The notes under the pieces are model-generated. The model was not told where the DNA came from. It made no database searches and was given only the letters and a program-made list of their open reading frames with translations. A program made the translations under genes and the position numbers. Below are positions 40,001 to 46,886 of a DNA stretch of 64,000 nucleotides, in pieces. How positions within the stretch are numbered: the stretch's first letter is position 1; each line of letters starts with the position of its first letter. The DNA comes from Rhodoferax sp. WC2427 (GTDB taxonomy: Bacteria > Pseudomonadota > Gammaproteobacteria > Burkholderiales > Burkholderiaceae_C): assembly GCF_040822085.1 (NCBI RefSeq), contig NZ_CP162006.1:1-64000 (forward strand), read 5' to 3'.

Positions 40001-40625
40001 ACCGCCGCATAGGCAGCTCAGAAAACCGGGAACCCCCAGCGGCCAGCATTGGCTTTTGTTCACTGCCGCATAGGCAGCTCAGAAATTAAACGGCCCGAGC
40101 GGTTCGTTCCAATTGGCGTTCACTGCCGCATAGGCAGCTCAGAAAAAGATCCCGCAGACCGACGCAGGCATGACCCAGTTCACTGCCGCATAGGCAGCTC
40201 AGAAATTGATCGCGCTCTGGCTGGCCAGGCTGGTGGCGTTCACTGCCGCATAGGCAGCTCAGAAAGCACCCGCGTCAAAGAAGGCTAAAAATGCAACGTT
40301 CACTGCCGCATAGGCAGCTCAGAAAGACAAGGCAGAAGCCGCACGTGCGGCGGCAGGGTTCACTGCCGCATAGGCAGCTCAGAAATCACCGACGCCGGAA
40401 CGACCGGCCTCTACAACGTTCACTGCCGCATAGGCAGCTCAGAAATTGCCGTGGGCCAGCAGGAAGCGCAGGGTCAGGTTCACTGCCGCATAGGCAGCTC
40501 AGAAATGAAGGCGCTACCCGCCACCCTGGGGGCCAACGTTCACTGCCGCATCGGCAGCTCAGAAAAAGACAAACGCCCACCAGGATGCCCCTCAATTGTT
40601 CACTGCCGCACAAGCAGCTCAACAA
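34053..40625 (+). CRISPR. Type I-F CRISPR array, 110 repeats and 109 spacers
   Basis: The 28-bp repeat starts GTTCACTGCC, has the loop GCATA, then GGCAG, and ends CTCAGAAA (the crRNA 5' handle). Unit length is 60 bp. Spacers are 32 bp except six of 33 bp (nos. 16, 59, 63, 68, 71, 100) and one of 31 bp (no. 83). Counting gives 110 repeats. Variants: repeat 16 and repeat 100 change base 7 of the stem, repeat 68 changes the first handle base, repeat 109 changes the loop, and repeat 110 is degenerate at several positions. The many long ORFs across the array are artefacts of the 60-bp period. Confidence 0.99.
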
Positions 40626-40869
40626 ACCTCCCAGTAGATGGGCGGCTGAGGACAAAAACTATCAAAAAAATAGCTTCTTGTGCAGGCTGGATAAGCGTAA
40701 GCGGCCTATTCTTAAGGACTATCACGGCAATTAAAAAGTGTTCTTCACATAGACGTACATGGCCCGCACGCTGGCTGTACCATCGGCACCGACTCGCAAC
40801 ACCTGACCGCTGCCAACGCCTCCCTTACGCAGGGCTACGAGTTACACGCCAGGTACGCGGCATCAATAC
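40626..40869. other. Island end between array and right repeat; no recognised gene
   Basis: These 244 bases hold one palindromic repeat copy (40660-40712) and, at about 40769-40869, a stretch with coding-like composition. The frame from 40769 reads G-C-T-I-G-T-D-S-Q-H-L-T-A-A-N-A-S-L and runs into the right direct repeat, where it stops. It may be the tail of a gene lost from the incoming element. I recognise no family. Confidence 0.4.
40660..40712 (+). repeat. Dispersed palindromic intergenic repeat, copy 7
   Basis: AAAATAGCTTCTTGTGCAGG then ATAAGCGTAAGCGGCC, just beyond the CRISPR array and inside the island. Its presence suggests the island came from, or long resided in, a related genome. 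Confidence 0.6.
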
Positions 40870-40958
40870 CTCCGAGCACGGCCCCATGAGCTGGAACGAT
40901 GTCGCCCCCAAAACCACCATGCGGCGGGTGGTGGACATGGCGTGTATGCATCCCTGAG
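40870..40958. repeat. Right 89-bp direct repeat bounding the CRISPR-Cas island
   Basis: Exact copy of 24930-25018. Here it is only a 29-codon tail (SEHGPMSWNDVAPKTTMR and on) without the rest of the gene. It would be the original 3' end if the island inserted to its left. The sequence after it, up to 41026, is ordinary intergenic DNA before the GNAT gene. Confidence 0.95.
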
Positions 40959-41026
40959 TACTGCGGGCGCACCCGGGCCTAACCGCCAGCCCGATACCAT
41001 GGGCAGCTTTCCCCCGCCGTACGCCC

Positions 41027-41545
41027 ATGCAGACCACCATCCGCCACGCCGAGCCGGACGACTACACCGCCATCGCCCACATCTACACGCACCCGCAGGC
41101 TGCTGCGGGCACCCTGCAAATCCCGCTGCAATCGCGCGAAGTGTGGCGGCAGCGGCTTGCAGGCATGGGGACTTACGACCGGGTGCTGGTGGCCGTGGTG
41201 GCGGGCGAGGTGGTGGGCCACTTGGGCCTACACCCGGTGCCCCACCCGCGCCGCGCCCACGTGGCCGGCCTGGGCATGGCGGTACGCGACGACCTGCAGG
41301 GCCAGGGCGTGGGCACGGCACTGTTGAAAGCCGCCATCGACCTGGCCGACCACTGGCTGCACCTGTTGCGCCTGGAGCTCACCGTCTACGCCGACAACAC
41401 CGCCGCCCAGCACCTGTACCAGCGCCGCGGCTTTGTGCTGGAAGGCACGCACCGCGCCTACGCCTTGCGCCAAGGACGCTATGTGGATGCCCTGGCCATG
41501 GCCCGGCTGCACCCTGCGCCGCCGCAGGTGCACGGTGGTACCTGA
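41027..41545 (+). CDS. GNAT family N-acetyltransferase
   Basis: This 172-residue acetyl-CoA-dependent transferase starts MQTTIRHAEPDDYTAIAHIY. Motif A, the acetyl-CoA loop, is GMAVRDDLQGQGVGTALLKA near residue 83, and motif B is NTAAQHLYQRRGFVLEGTHR near residue 123. The substrate is not evident. It is the first gene beyond the island. A palindromic repeat follows it. Confidence 0.92.
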   Translation: MQTTIRHAEPDDYTAIAHIYTHPQAAAGTLQIPLQSREVWRQRLAGMGTYDRVLVAVVAGEVVGHLGLHPVPHPRRAHVAGLGMAVRDDLQGQGVGTALLKAAIDLADHWLHLLRLELTVYADNTAAQHLYQRRGFVLEGTHRAYALRQGRYVDALAMARLHPAPPQVHGGT

Positions 41546-41599
41546 ACTCGCGCGATGGATGCCCGCGGAACCAGCAGCATAATTTCTCTGATCGCTATG

Positions 41600-41650
41600 G
41601 TTTAGATAGCTGCTTATGCCCACCGAATGGGCGCAAATAGCCGATTCTGC
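41600..41650 (+). repeat. Dispersed palindromic intergenic repeat, copy 8
   Basis: TTTAGATAGCTGCTTATGCC, a CACCGAAT centre, then GGGCGCAAATAGCC, between the convergent GNAT and histidine kinase genes. Confidence 0.55.
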
Positions 41651-41678
41651 TCAGGTCCGAAAGCCGCCCCATTAAAAA

Positions 41679-43166
41679 TCAAACCTCCCCAGACCCCGAC
41701 GGCAACCCCGCCCTTGCAAACCGCACCGCCACCCGCGTGCCCGGCGGGGTGGCGCCGGGGTGGGCGTCTTCCAGGGTGACCTCGGCGCTGTGCTGGCGGG
41801 CGATTTCCTGGACGATGGACAGGCCCAGGCCGGAGCCGTCGGCCTCGGTGCCCAGGGCGCGGTAGAAGGGCTGGAACACCAGGATGCGCTCGGCTTCGGG
41901 GATGCCGGGGCCGGTGTCTTCCACCTGCAGCAGCACGCTGGCGGTGGCGCGGCCAATCGGGCTGATGGGGCCGATGGGGGTTTCGGTATCGGCCAGCACG
42001 CGCGCGGTGATGATGCCGCCCGAGGGGGTGTAGTTGATGGCGTTGTCCACCAGGTTGCGCACCAGTTCCTTGATCAGCGTGGGGTTGCCGTTGAGCTGTA
42101 CGCCGGGGCTGCCGGGTTCGGCCCCCTCAAAACCCAGGTCGATGCGTTTTTCCAGCGCGTGGGGCACGGAGTCGCGCACCACGTCCATGGTGAGGCGGGC
42201 CAGGTCGCAGAGTTGCAGGCTCAGGCTGACGCTGCCGTTTTCGGCCCGGGCCAGGGCCAGCAGCTGGTTGACGGTGTGGGTGGCGCGCACGCTGGAGCGG
42301 CCGATTTGCTGCAGCGAGCGTTTGAGCTCGGCCGTGTTGGTGCCCTCGCGCTGGGCCAGGTCGGCTTGCATGCGCAGGCCCGCCAGCGGGGTTTTGAGCT
42401 GGTGGGCGGCGTCGGCCAGGAAGCGCTTCTGGGTGGCGATGGAGTCCTTGAGGCGGTTGAGCAGGTCATTCACGGACGAGACCAGGGGCGCGACTTCCAG
42501 CGGCACGGCCTTTTCGTCCAGCGGGCTCAGGTCGTCCGAGGTACGGGCGCGGATGCGTTCTTCCAGGCGCTTGAGGGGCTGGATGCCGCGCGCCAGCGCC
42601 AGCCACACCAGCAGCACGGCCAGCGGCAGGATGACGAACTGCGGCAGCATCACGCCCTTGATAATTTCGGCCGCCAGCACCGAGCGCTTTTCGCGGGTTT
42701 CGGCCACCTGCACCAGGGCCAGCGGGCTGCCGGGCAGGTCCAGCGTGACCCACAGGTAGGCCACGCGCACGTCCAGGCCGCGCATTTCGTCGTCGCGCAG
42801 GTGCACCGGGCCTTCGGCGGGCTTTTCGGTGGCGGGCGGGGCGGGGAAGTCGTGCTCGCCGCTGAGGTACTCGCCGTGCCCGCCCAGCACCTGGTAGTAG
42901 ACCTGGTCGGAGTCGTCGGCGCGCATGAATTCGCGCGCGGGCAGGGGCAGGTTGAACTGGGCCTGGTGCGGCTGCGACACCACCAGCAGCTGCGACAGGG
43001 CCTGTACGTTGTATTCCAGCGCCCGGTCGAACGGCTTGCCCGCAATGCCCTGCGCCACCAGCCAGGTCAGCGCCAGGCTGACCGGCCACAGCAGCAGCAG
43101 GGGCGTGAGCATCCAGTCCAGGATTTCACCGAACAGGGAACGTTGCTCGCGCTGGAAAATTTTCAC
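41679..43166 (-). CDS. Sensor histidine kinase (TctE/QseC-like)
   Basis: This 495-residue membrane kinase has two transmembrane segments (LLLLWPVSLALTWLVAQG near the N-terminus and FVILPLAVLLVWLALA near residue 175) that bracket a periplasmic domain. HAMP, HisKA with FLADAAHQLKTPLAGLR (His about 265) and HATPase with NLVDNAINYTP, DTGPGIP and GSGLGLSIV follow. The start is GTG at 43166 (VKIFQREQRSLFGEIL), where the family alignment begins. No response regulator is adjacent on either side, unlike most members of this class. Confidence 0.93.
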   Translation of the reverse strand: MKIFQREQRSLFGEILDWMLTPLLLLWPVSLALTWLVAQGIAGKPFDRALEYNVQALSQLLVVSQPHQAQFNLPLPAREFMRADDSDQVYYQVLGGHGEYLSGEHDFPAPPATEKPAEGPVHLRDDEMRGLDVRVAYLWVTLDLPGSPLALVQVAETREKRSVLAAEIIKGVMLPQFVILPLAVLLVWLALARGIQPLKRLEERIRARTSDDLSPLDEKAVPLEVAPLVSSVNDLLNRLKDSIATQKRFLADAAHQLKTPLAGLRMQADLAQREGTNTAELKRSLQQIGRSSVRATHTVNQLLALARAENGSVSLSLQLCDLARLTMDVVRDSVPHALEKRIDLGFEGAEPGSPGVQLNGNPTLIKELVRNLVDNAINYTPSGGIITARVLADTETPIGPISPIGRATASVLLQVEDTGPGIPEAERILVFQPFYRALGTEADGSGLGLSIVQEIARQHSAEVTLEDAHPGATPPGTRVAVRFARAGLPSGSGEV

Positions 43167-43234
43167 GGGGATGGGACGGGGTGGATCACCTCGGCATCTT
43201 AGCCACCCTGTCCCTTCCGTTGGCTTACGCAGTC

Positions 43235-43672
43235 TTACGCGTTGGCGCGGTTTTTCAGCCAGCGCATCAGAGCGCCCACCACCGGCAGCTTTTCGTACAG
43301 CTCCTCGGCCGCATCCCAGTAGTCGCGGTGCAGGGTGATGCGGCCCGTGTCGTCCAGCTGCAAGTGGCTGCCGCCGTGGATGGTCTGGGGGGTGCCGGTG
43401 GCGAAGTTTTTGAAGCGGAAGTGGAAGTCCCAGGCCAGAAAGCACTGCTGGCCGCTGGCGATGCGCTCCACCACCACAAAGCGCGGGGCCTCCAGGGCGG
43501 TGAACATGTGGGCGTAGATGGCCTGGATGGCAGGCACGCCGCGCACGTCCTTGAACGGGTCTTTGAAGCGGGCGTGGGGCGCATAAAAATCCCCGCAGCG
43601 GGCGACAGACTGCGGGGTCAGCGTTTCAAAAAATTCGACGATGCCGCTGATGGAGTCTTTGGGATCGCTCAT
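43235..43672 (-). CDS. NTF2/SnoaL-like protein of the lipid operon
   Basis: This 145-residue cone-fold protein begins GIVEFFETLTPQSVARCGDFY and shows FKDPFKDVRGVPAIQAIYAHMF and FRFKNFATGTPQTIHGGSHL, characteristic of the NTF2-like protein that accompanies SDR/flavin-oxidase/Cfa genes in ChrR-type operons (from memory). Its start overlaps the SDR gene's stop by 4 bp. The function may be a hydratase, isomerase or carrier in lipid modification. Confidence 0.85.
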   Translation of the reverse strand: MSDPKDSISGIVEFFETLTPQSVARCGDFYAPHARFKDPFKDVRGVPAIQAIYAHMFTALEAPRFVVVERIASGQQCFLAWDFHFRFKNFATGTPQTIHGGSHLQLDDTGRITLHRDYWDAAEELYEKLPVVGALMRWLKNRANA

Positions 43673-44430
43673 AGCCCGGTCATCCGGCGGATGGCGGGAA
43701 AGTAGGCGCGGTACGGCAGCAGGCGCAGGGTTTTCATCCAGCGGGTGAAGCGCTTGGGAAAGTGGATTTCGAACTGGCCGCGGGCCCAGCCGTGCAGGAT
43801 CTCGTGGGCGGCCTGCTCGGGGGTCAGGAGGGCGGGCATGGCGAACTCGTTTTGCGCGGTGAGCGGGGTTTGCACAAAGCCGGGGCAGATCAGGCTCACG
43901 CCGATGCCGCTGTCATGCAGGTCCAGGTACAGGGTTTCGGCCAGGTTGATGAGCGCGGCCTTGGTGGGGCCGTAGGCCAGGCTTTGCGGCAGGCCGCTGT
44001 ACCCGGCCACGCTGGCCACCAGGCTGATATGGCCATGGCCCTGGCGCAGCAGGGTGGGCAGCACGGCATCGAGCATATGCAGCGCGCCCACGTAGTTGAC
44101 CTGCAGGTGCTGCTGCATCTCGGCCAATTGGAAAGCGGTGGCGCGCTGGGGGCGGTAGTAGCCCGCGCAGTACACCACTGCGTCGATGCGGGCCAGGGAG
44201 TCGGCGGCGGCGCGCACGGCCGCCGGGTCGGCGGCGTCCAGTGGCAGGGCCTGCGCGCCGGGGTGTTCGGCCACAAAGGCGTCGAGCGCGGCGGCATGGC
44301 GGGCCGACACCACCACCTGCGCGCCCTGCCCGTGCAGCAGCCCGGCGGTGGCGCGGCCAATGCCGCTGGACGCGCCGATCAACCACACGGTTTTGCCGCG
44401 CCAGTCGATGAGGGGGGGATTCAATGCCAT
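43669..44430 (-). CDS. Short-chain dehydrogenase/reductase
   Basis: This 253-residue classical SDR has the NAD(P)-binding TVWLIGASSGIGRATAG, the structural motif VVYCAGYYRP (normally NNAG, here YCAG), and the catalytic SLVASVAGYSGLPQSLAYGPTKAAL (Ser, YxxxK with Tyr-Gly-Pro-Thr-Lys). A C-terminal segment FPKRFTRWMKTLRLLPYRAY is typical of the operon-associated SDR. It is coupled to the NTF2-like gene by a 4-bp overlap. Confidence 0.9.
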   Translation of the reverse strand: MALNPPLIDWRGKTVWLIGASSGIGRATAGLLHGQGAQVVVSARHAAALDAFVAEHPGAQALPLDAADPAAVRAAADSLARIDAVVYCAGYYRPQRATAFQLAEMQQHLQVNYVGALHMLDAVLPTLLRQGHGHISLVASVAGYSGLPQSLAYGPTKAALINLAETLYLDLHDSGIGVSLICPGFVQTPLTAQNEFAMPALLTPEQAAHEILHGWARGQFEIHFPKRFTRWMKTLRLLPYRAYFPAIRRMTGL

Positions 44431-44436
44431 GGGGTT

Positions 44437-44492
44437 TGCTCTATTCTTGGTAGCTGCTCACGCTTATGGAATAAGCACAAGATGCCAATTTG
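44437..44492 (+). repeat. Dispersed palindromic intergenic repeat, copy 9
   Basis: TGGTAGCTGCTCACGCTTAT, GGA, then ATAAGCACAAGATGCC, in the gap between the DUF3833 lipoprotein gene and the SDR gene. It interrupts an otherwise tightly packed run. Confidence 0.7.
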
Positions 44493-44494
44493 GC

Positions 44495-45019
44495 TTAACG
44501 TTTTGTGAACGACAGCGTGACTTCGCCCAGGCGGATACCCAGCTTGGACATGGTGGCTTTGTTGAGCATGACCTTGTCGGTCATCAGGTACATCCAGTCG
44601 TCAAACTGCACGTTGTAGACCGAGCCGTCCACCGGCAGGGCCAGCGTGTACTGCCAGTGGAAGGCGTTGCCGCTCTCGGAGCCCAGGGCCGTGCCCACCA
44701 CATCGTCGGCGCGGCCGGTGTAGCGGCCATCGGCTTCGCGGTGCAGGCGCCAGATGCGCTTTTGCAGCGTGCCGTCGGCGTAGGTAAACGACTCGTCGAG
44801 CACGCCGTCGTCGCCGTTCCAGCTGCAGACCATCAACACGGTGAAGCGCTTGACCACCTTGCCGGAGCGGTCGGTGAACACCCCAAAAGCGTCCAGCGTG
44901 CCGTTGAAATAGGTGCGCAAATCCAGCTGGGGGGTTTGGCCCGCGTAGTCGGTCACCTGCGGGCCCGCGCAACCGGCCAGGGCAGCGCTGGTAGCCAAAA
45001 GAAGAAGACGGCGTTTCAT
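44495..45019 (-). CDS. DUF3833 lipoprotein
   Basis: This 174-residue protein has a lipoprotein signal (MKRRLLLLATSAALAGC, Cys 17). The DUF3833 body includes LDLRTYFNGTLDAFGVFTDR, VDF-like CSWNGDDGVLDESFTYADG and DDWMYLMTDKVMLNKATMSK. DUF3833 proteins regularly accompany cfa/DUF1365/flavin-oxidase genes; a lipocalin-like role in handling modified lipids is plausible. The start overlaps the stop of the MFS gene by 4 bp. Confidence 0.88.
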   Translation of the reverse strand: MKRRLLLLATSAALAGCAGPQVTDYAGQTPQLDLRTYFNGTLDAFGVFTDRSGKVVKRFTVLMVCSWNGDDGVLDESFTYADGTLQKRIWRLHREADGRYTGRADDVVGTALGSESGNAFHWQYTLALPVDGSVYNVQFDDWMYLMTDKVMLNKATMSKLGIRLGEVTLSFTKR

Positions 45020-46269
45020 GGGGAGTCCTTGGGTCGGATGATGAGCAAATAGAGCGCCGCTGCCGCCGCCAGCTTCAGGGCGCAGGGCAGCAGGCAGTAG
45101 GTGGCGGTGAGGGCGTGCAGGGCGGCGGCATCCTGCGCGCCGGGGGTGTAGCCAAAGTAGGCCAGCAGCGGCAGGGCCAGCCCGGCGGCCAGGGCCAGAT
45201 TCAGCTTGGTGGCGAAGTTCCACCAGCCGAAGTACAAACCCGCACCGCCCTGTTTTTGCACCAGGCCCGCCAGCAATGCGCTGGGCAGGGCCAGGTCGGT
45301 GCCCAGGGCGATACCCGAGGCAGCGCACACGGCCAGAAACGCCGTGCTGTCGCCCGCGCCCAGCAGGGAAGCCCCCACAAACGCGGCCACCGCCACGCCC
45401 ATGCCCACCAACCAGGTGCGCGCCAGGCCCAGCCGGGGCACCAGGCGCAGCCACAGCGGAATCGACAGGGCGGCGCACACAAAGTAGGTGGCCAGAAACA
45501 GCGGCTGCAGCGCCTGCGGGGCCAGCAGCCGGTCTTGCATAAAGAACAGCACCAGGGTGGCGGGCACGGCGCTGGCAATGCCGTTCACCATGAACACGCC
45601 CAGCAGGCGGCGAAACGCGGGGTTGTGCAGCGGCAGCCACAACGCGGCGCGCGTCTGGGAGGGGATTTGCGGGGCGGGTGCGATGGCGTGGCTCCAGGCC
45701 CACCAACCCAAGCCCAAAGAAAGCGCCAACAGCCCCACCGTGGTGGGCAGGCCCAGCAGCACCGGGGCCACGCTGGCCGTCACCACGCCCACCAGGCCCA
45801 GGCCTTCGCGCCAGGCGACGATGCGGCTGCGCTGGGCCTCGGTGCCGCCCAGTAACCCGGCCCAGGCCTGGTGCAGCACGCCCAGGGTGCTGTAGGCGGT
45901 GTAGGTGACGACCAGCAGGGCGGCGGCCCACAGCAGCACGTGGTCTTGCGTGGCAGGAAAGAACAGCCCCCAGAAGCCCAGCGCCATGACCACCGCCGCC
46001 CCGGCAGCCACGCCCAGCACGGCGCGGCTGGCGTGGGTGGGGCGGGCAAACAGCGCGTCGCCCCAGCGGCCCAGCAGCGGGTCGATGAGGCCGTCGAACA
46101 GGCGCGCGCCCAGCAAGATCTGCCCCAGCACGGCCAGCGGCACGCCCAGCGTGGTGGCGTAGTGGTTGGGCAGCACCACGTACAGCGGCAGCGCCACAAA
46201 GGCCAAGGGCAGACCCATCAGGCCGTAGGCCAAGCCGTTGCGGGCGGTGAATGCCGCGGCAGAGGTCAT
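45016..46269 (-). CDS. MFS transporter of the lipid operon (GPH-like)
   Basis: This 417-residue protein has about 12 hydrophobic segments. Early motifs are GLAYGLMGLPLAFVALPLYVVLPNHYA-like and GARLFDGLIDPLLGRWGDALF, resembling the glycoside-pentoside-hexuronide MelB-like branch (DxxxDP motif). The substrate is unknown. The start overlaps the chalcone-isomerase-like gene by 4 bp and the end overlaps the DUF3833 gene by 4 bp, so it is firmly inside the operon. Confidence 0.87.
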   Translation of the reverse strand: MTSAAAFTARNGLAYGLMGLPLAFVALPLYVVLPNHYATTLGVPLAVLGQILLGARLFDGLIDPLLGRWGDALFARPTHASRAVLGVAAGAAVVMALGFWGLFFPATQDHVLLWAAALLVVTYTAYSTLGVLHQAWAGLLGGTEAQRSRIVAWREGLGLVGVVTASVAPVLLGLPTTVGLLALSLGLGWWAWSHAIAPAPQIPSQTRAALWLPLHNPAFRRLLGVFMVNGIASAVPATLVLFFMQDRLLAPQALQPLFLATYFVCAALSIPLWLRLVPRLGLARTWLVGMGVAVAAFVGASLLGAGDSTAFLAVCAASGIALGTDLALPSALLAGLVQKQGGAGLYFGWWNFATKLNLALAAGLALPLLAYFGYTPGAQDAAALHALTATYCLLPCALKLAAAAALYLLIIRPKDSP

Positions 46270-46886
46270 GGGTTGCCCGCCAGCAGCGCCCGGCGCATCG
46301 CAGGCTCGGAGGTTTGGGGCGACAGCCAGATGCCGAAGAACAGGCGCGCAAAGTCGCCATCGCTGACCTCACCCGTGGGCTGGCCGTTGGTCAGGAAGCG
46401 GGCGGTGCGGGTCTGCGGCAGGTAGATGCCCAGGATGCGGTCGTTCTTTTGCACGTCGGGAAAGGCCGCCTCCAGCTTTTGCTGCCAGCTCTTGGCCTGC
46501 GCGTCCGAAATGGGCGCGCTGCGGCGCATCTCGTCGAGCGAGCGGCGGGCGATGTCGGCGCGGGTGAAATCGCGCAGGTAGGTTAGCTCCAGCGCCAGGG
46601 CGGTGTCGGCATAGCGGGCAGGCTGGAAGCCGGGGGCGGTCCAGAGCTGCGCGTCGTAGATGTCAAAGCCCCAGACCTTGAGGCGGGTGCTGCCCACCAG
46701 GCGGGCCTGCGGTACGCTTGCTGCCACATCGGTGGGGATGTCGGCAGCCCAGGCATTCAAGCCGAACAGGGCGCTAGCGCTTATAACAAGGGCGTAAGCA
46801 GCTACTTTTTTAATAGCGTGTACTGTACGAGGTTGATGTTGCCCTTGTCGAAGGCGGCTTCGCAGTAGGCCAGGTAGAACTCCCAT
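46266..46886 (-). CDS. Secreted chalcone-isomerase-like protein; signal peptide encoded by a palindromic repeat
   Basis: This 206-residue protein has a chalcone-isomerase-like domain (ARLVGSTRLKVWGFDIYDAQLW, ALELTYLRDFTRADIARRSLDEM, FFGIWLSPQTSEPAMRRALLAG). The only in-frame ATG found is 46886, inside the 3' end of cfa (85-bp overlap). It gives a long n-region ending HAIKK, then the hydrophobic core VAAYALVISASALFGLNAWAA. That core is encoded by a copy of the dispersed palindrome, which is otherwise intergenic. A non-standard start closer to the core cannot be excluded. Confidence 0.8.
   Translation of the reverse strand: MGVLPGLLRSRLRQGQHQPRTVHAIKKVAAYALVISASALFGLNAWAADIPTDVAASVPQARLVGSTRLKVWGFDIYDAQLWTAPGFQPARYADTALALELTYLRDFTRADIARRSLDEMRRSAPISDAQAKSWQQKLEAAFPDVQKNDRILGIYLPQTRTARFLTNGQPTGEVSDGDFARLFFGIWLSPQTSEPAMRRALLAGNP
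46769..46815 (-). repeat. Palindromic repeat, copy 10, within coding sequence
   Basis: On the minus strand it reads AAAAAAGTAGCTGCTTACGC, CCTTGTTATAAGCGCTAGCG, CCCT. It supplies the stop codon of cfa (TAG) and the signal-peptide core of the chalcone-isomerase-like protein. Confidence 0.75.

Noticed and set aside
34012..40734. Many ORFs of 60-200 codons on both strands with repeated peptides such as VHCRIGSSE or FLSCLCGSE
   Set aside because: They are translations of the CRISPR repeat. The 60-bp repeat unit is a multiple of three, so a stop-free repeat keeps frames open; they are not genes.
24930..40958. Tn7-like, CRISPR-associated transposon interpretation of the I-F island
   Set aside because: cas1, cas2-3 and full-length cas8f/cas5f are present, and there are no tnsA/B/C or tniQ genes; the direct repeat is 89 bp, not a 5-bp duplication.
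44495..46372. A 625-codon minus-strand frame continuous with the DUF3833 gene
   Set aside because: Only the last 174 codons (from 45019) form the lipoprotein; the rest is an out-of-frame reading of the MFS gene.
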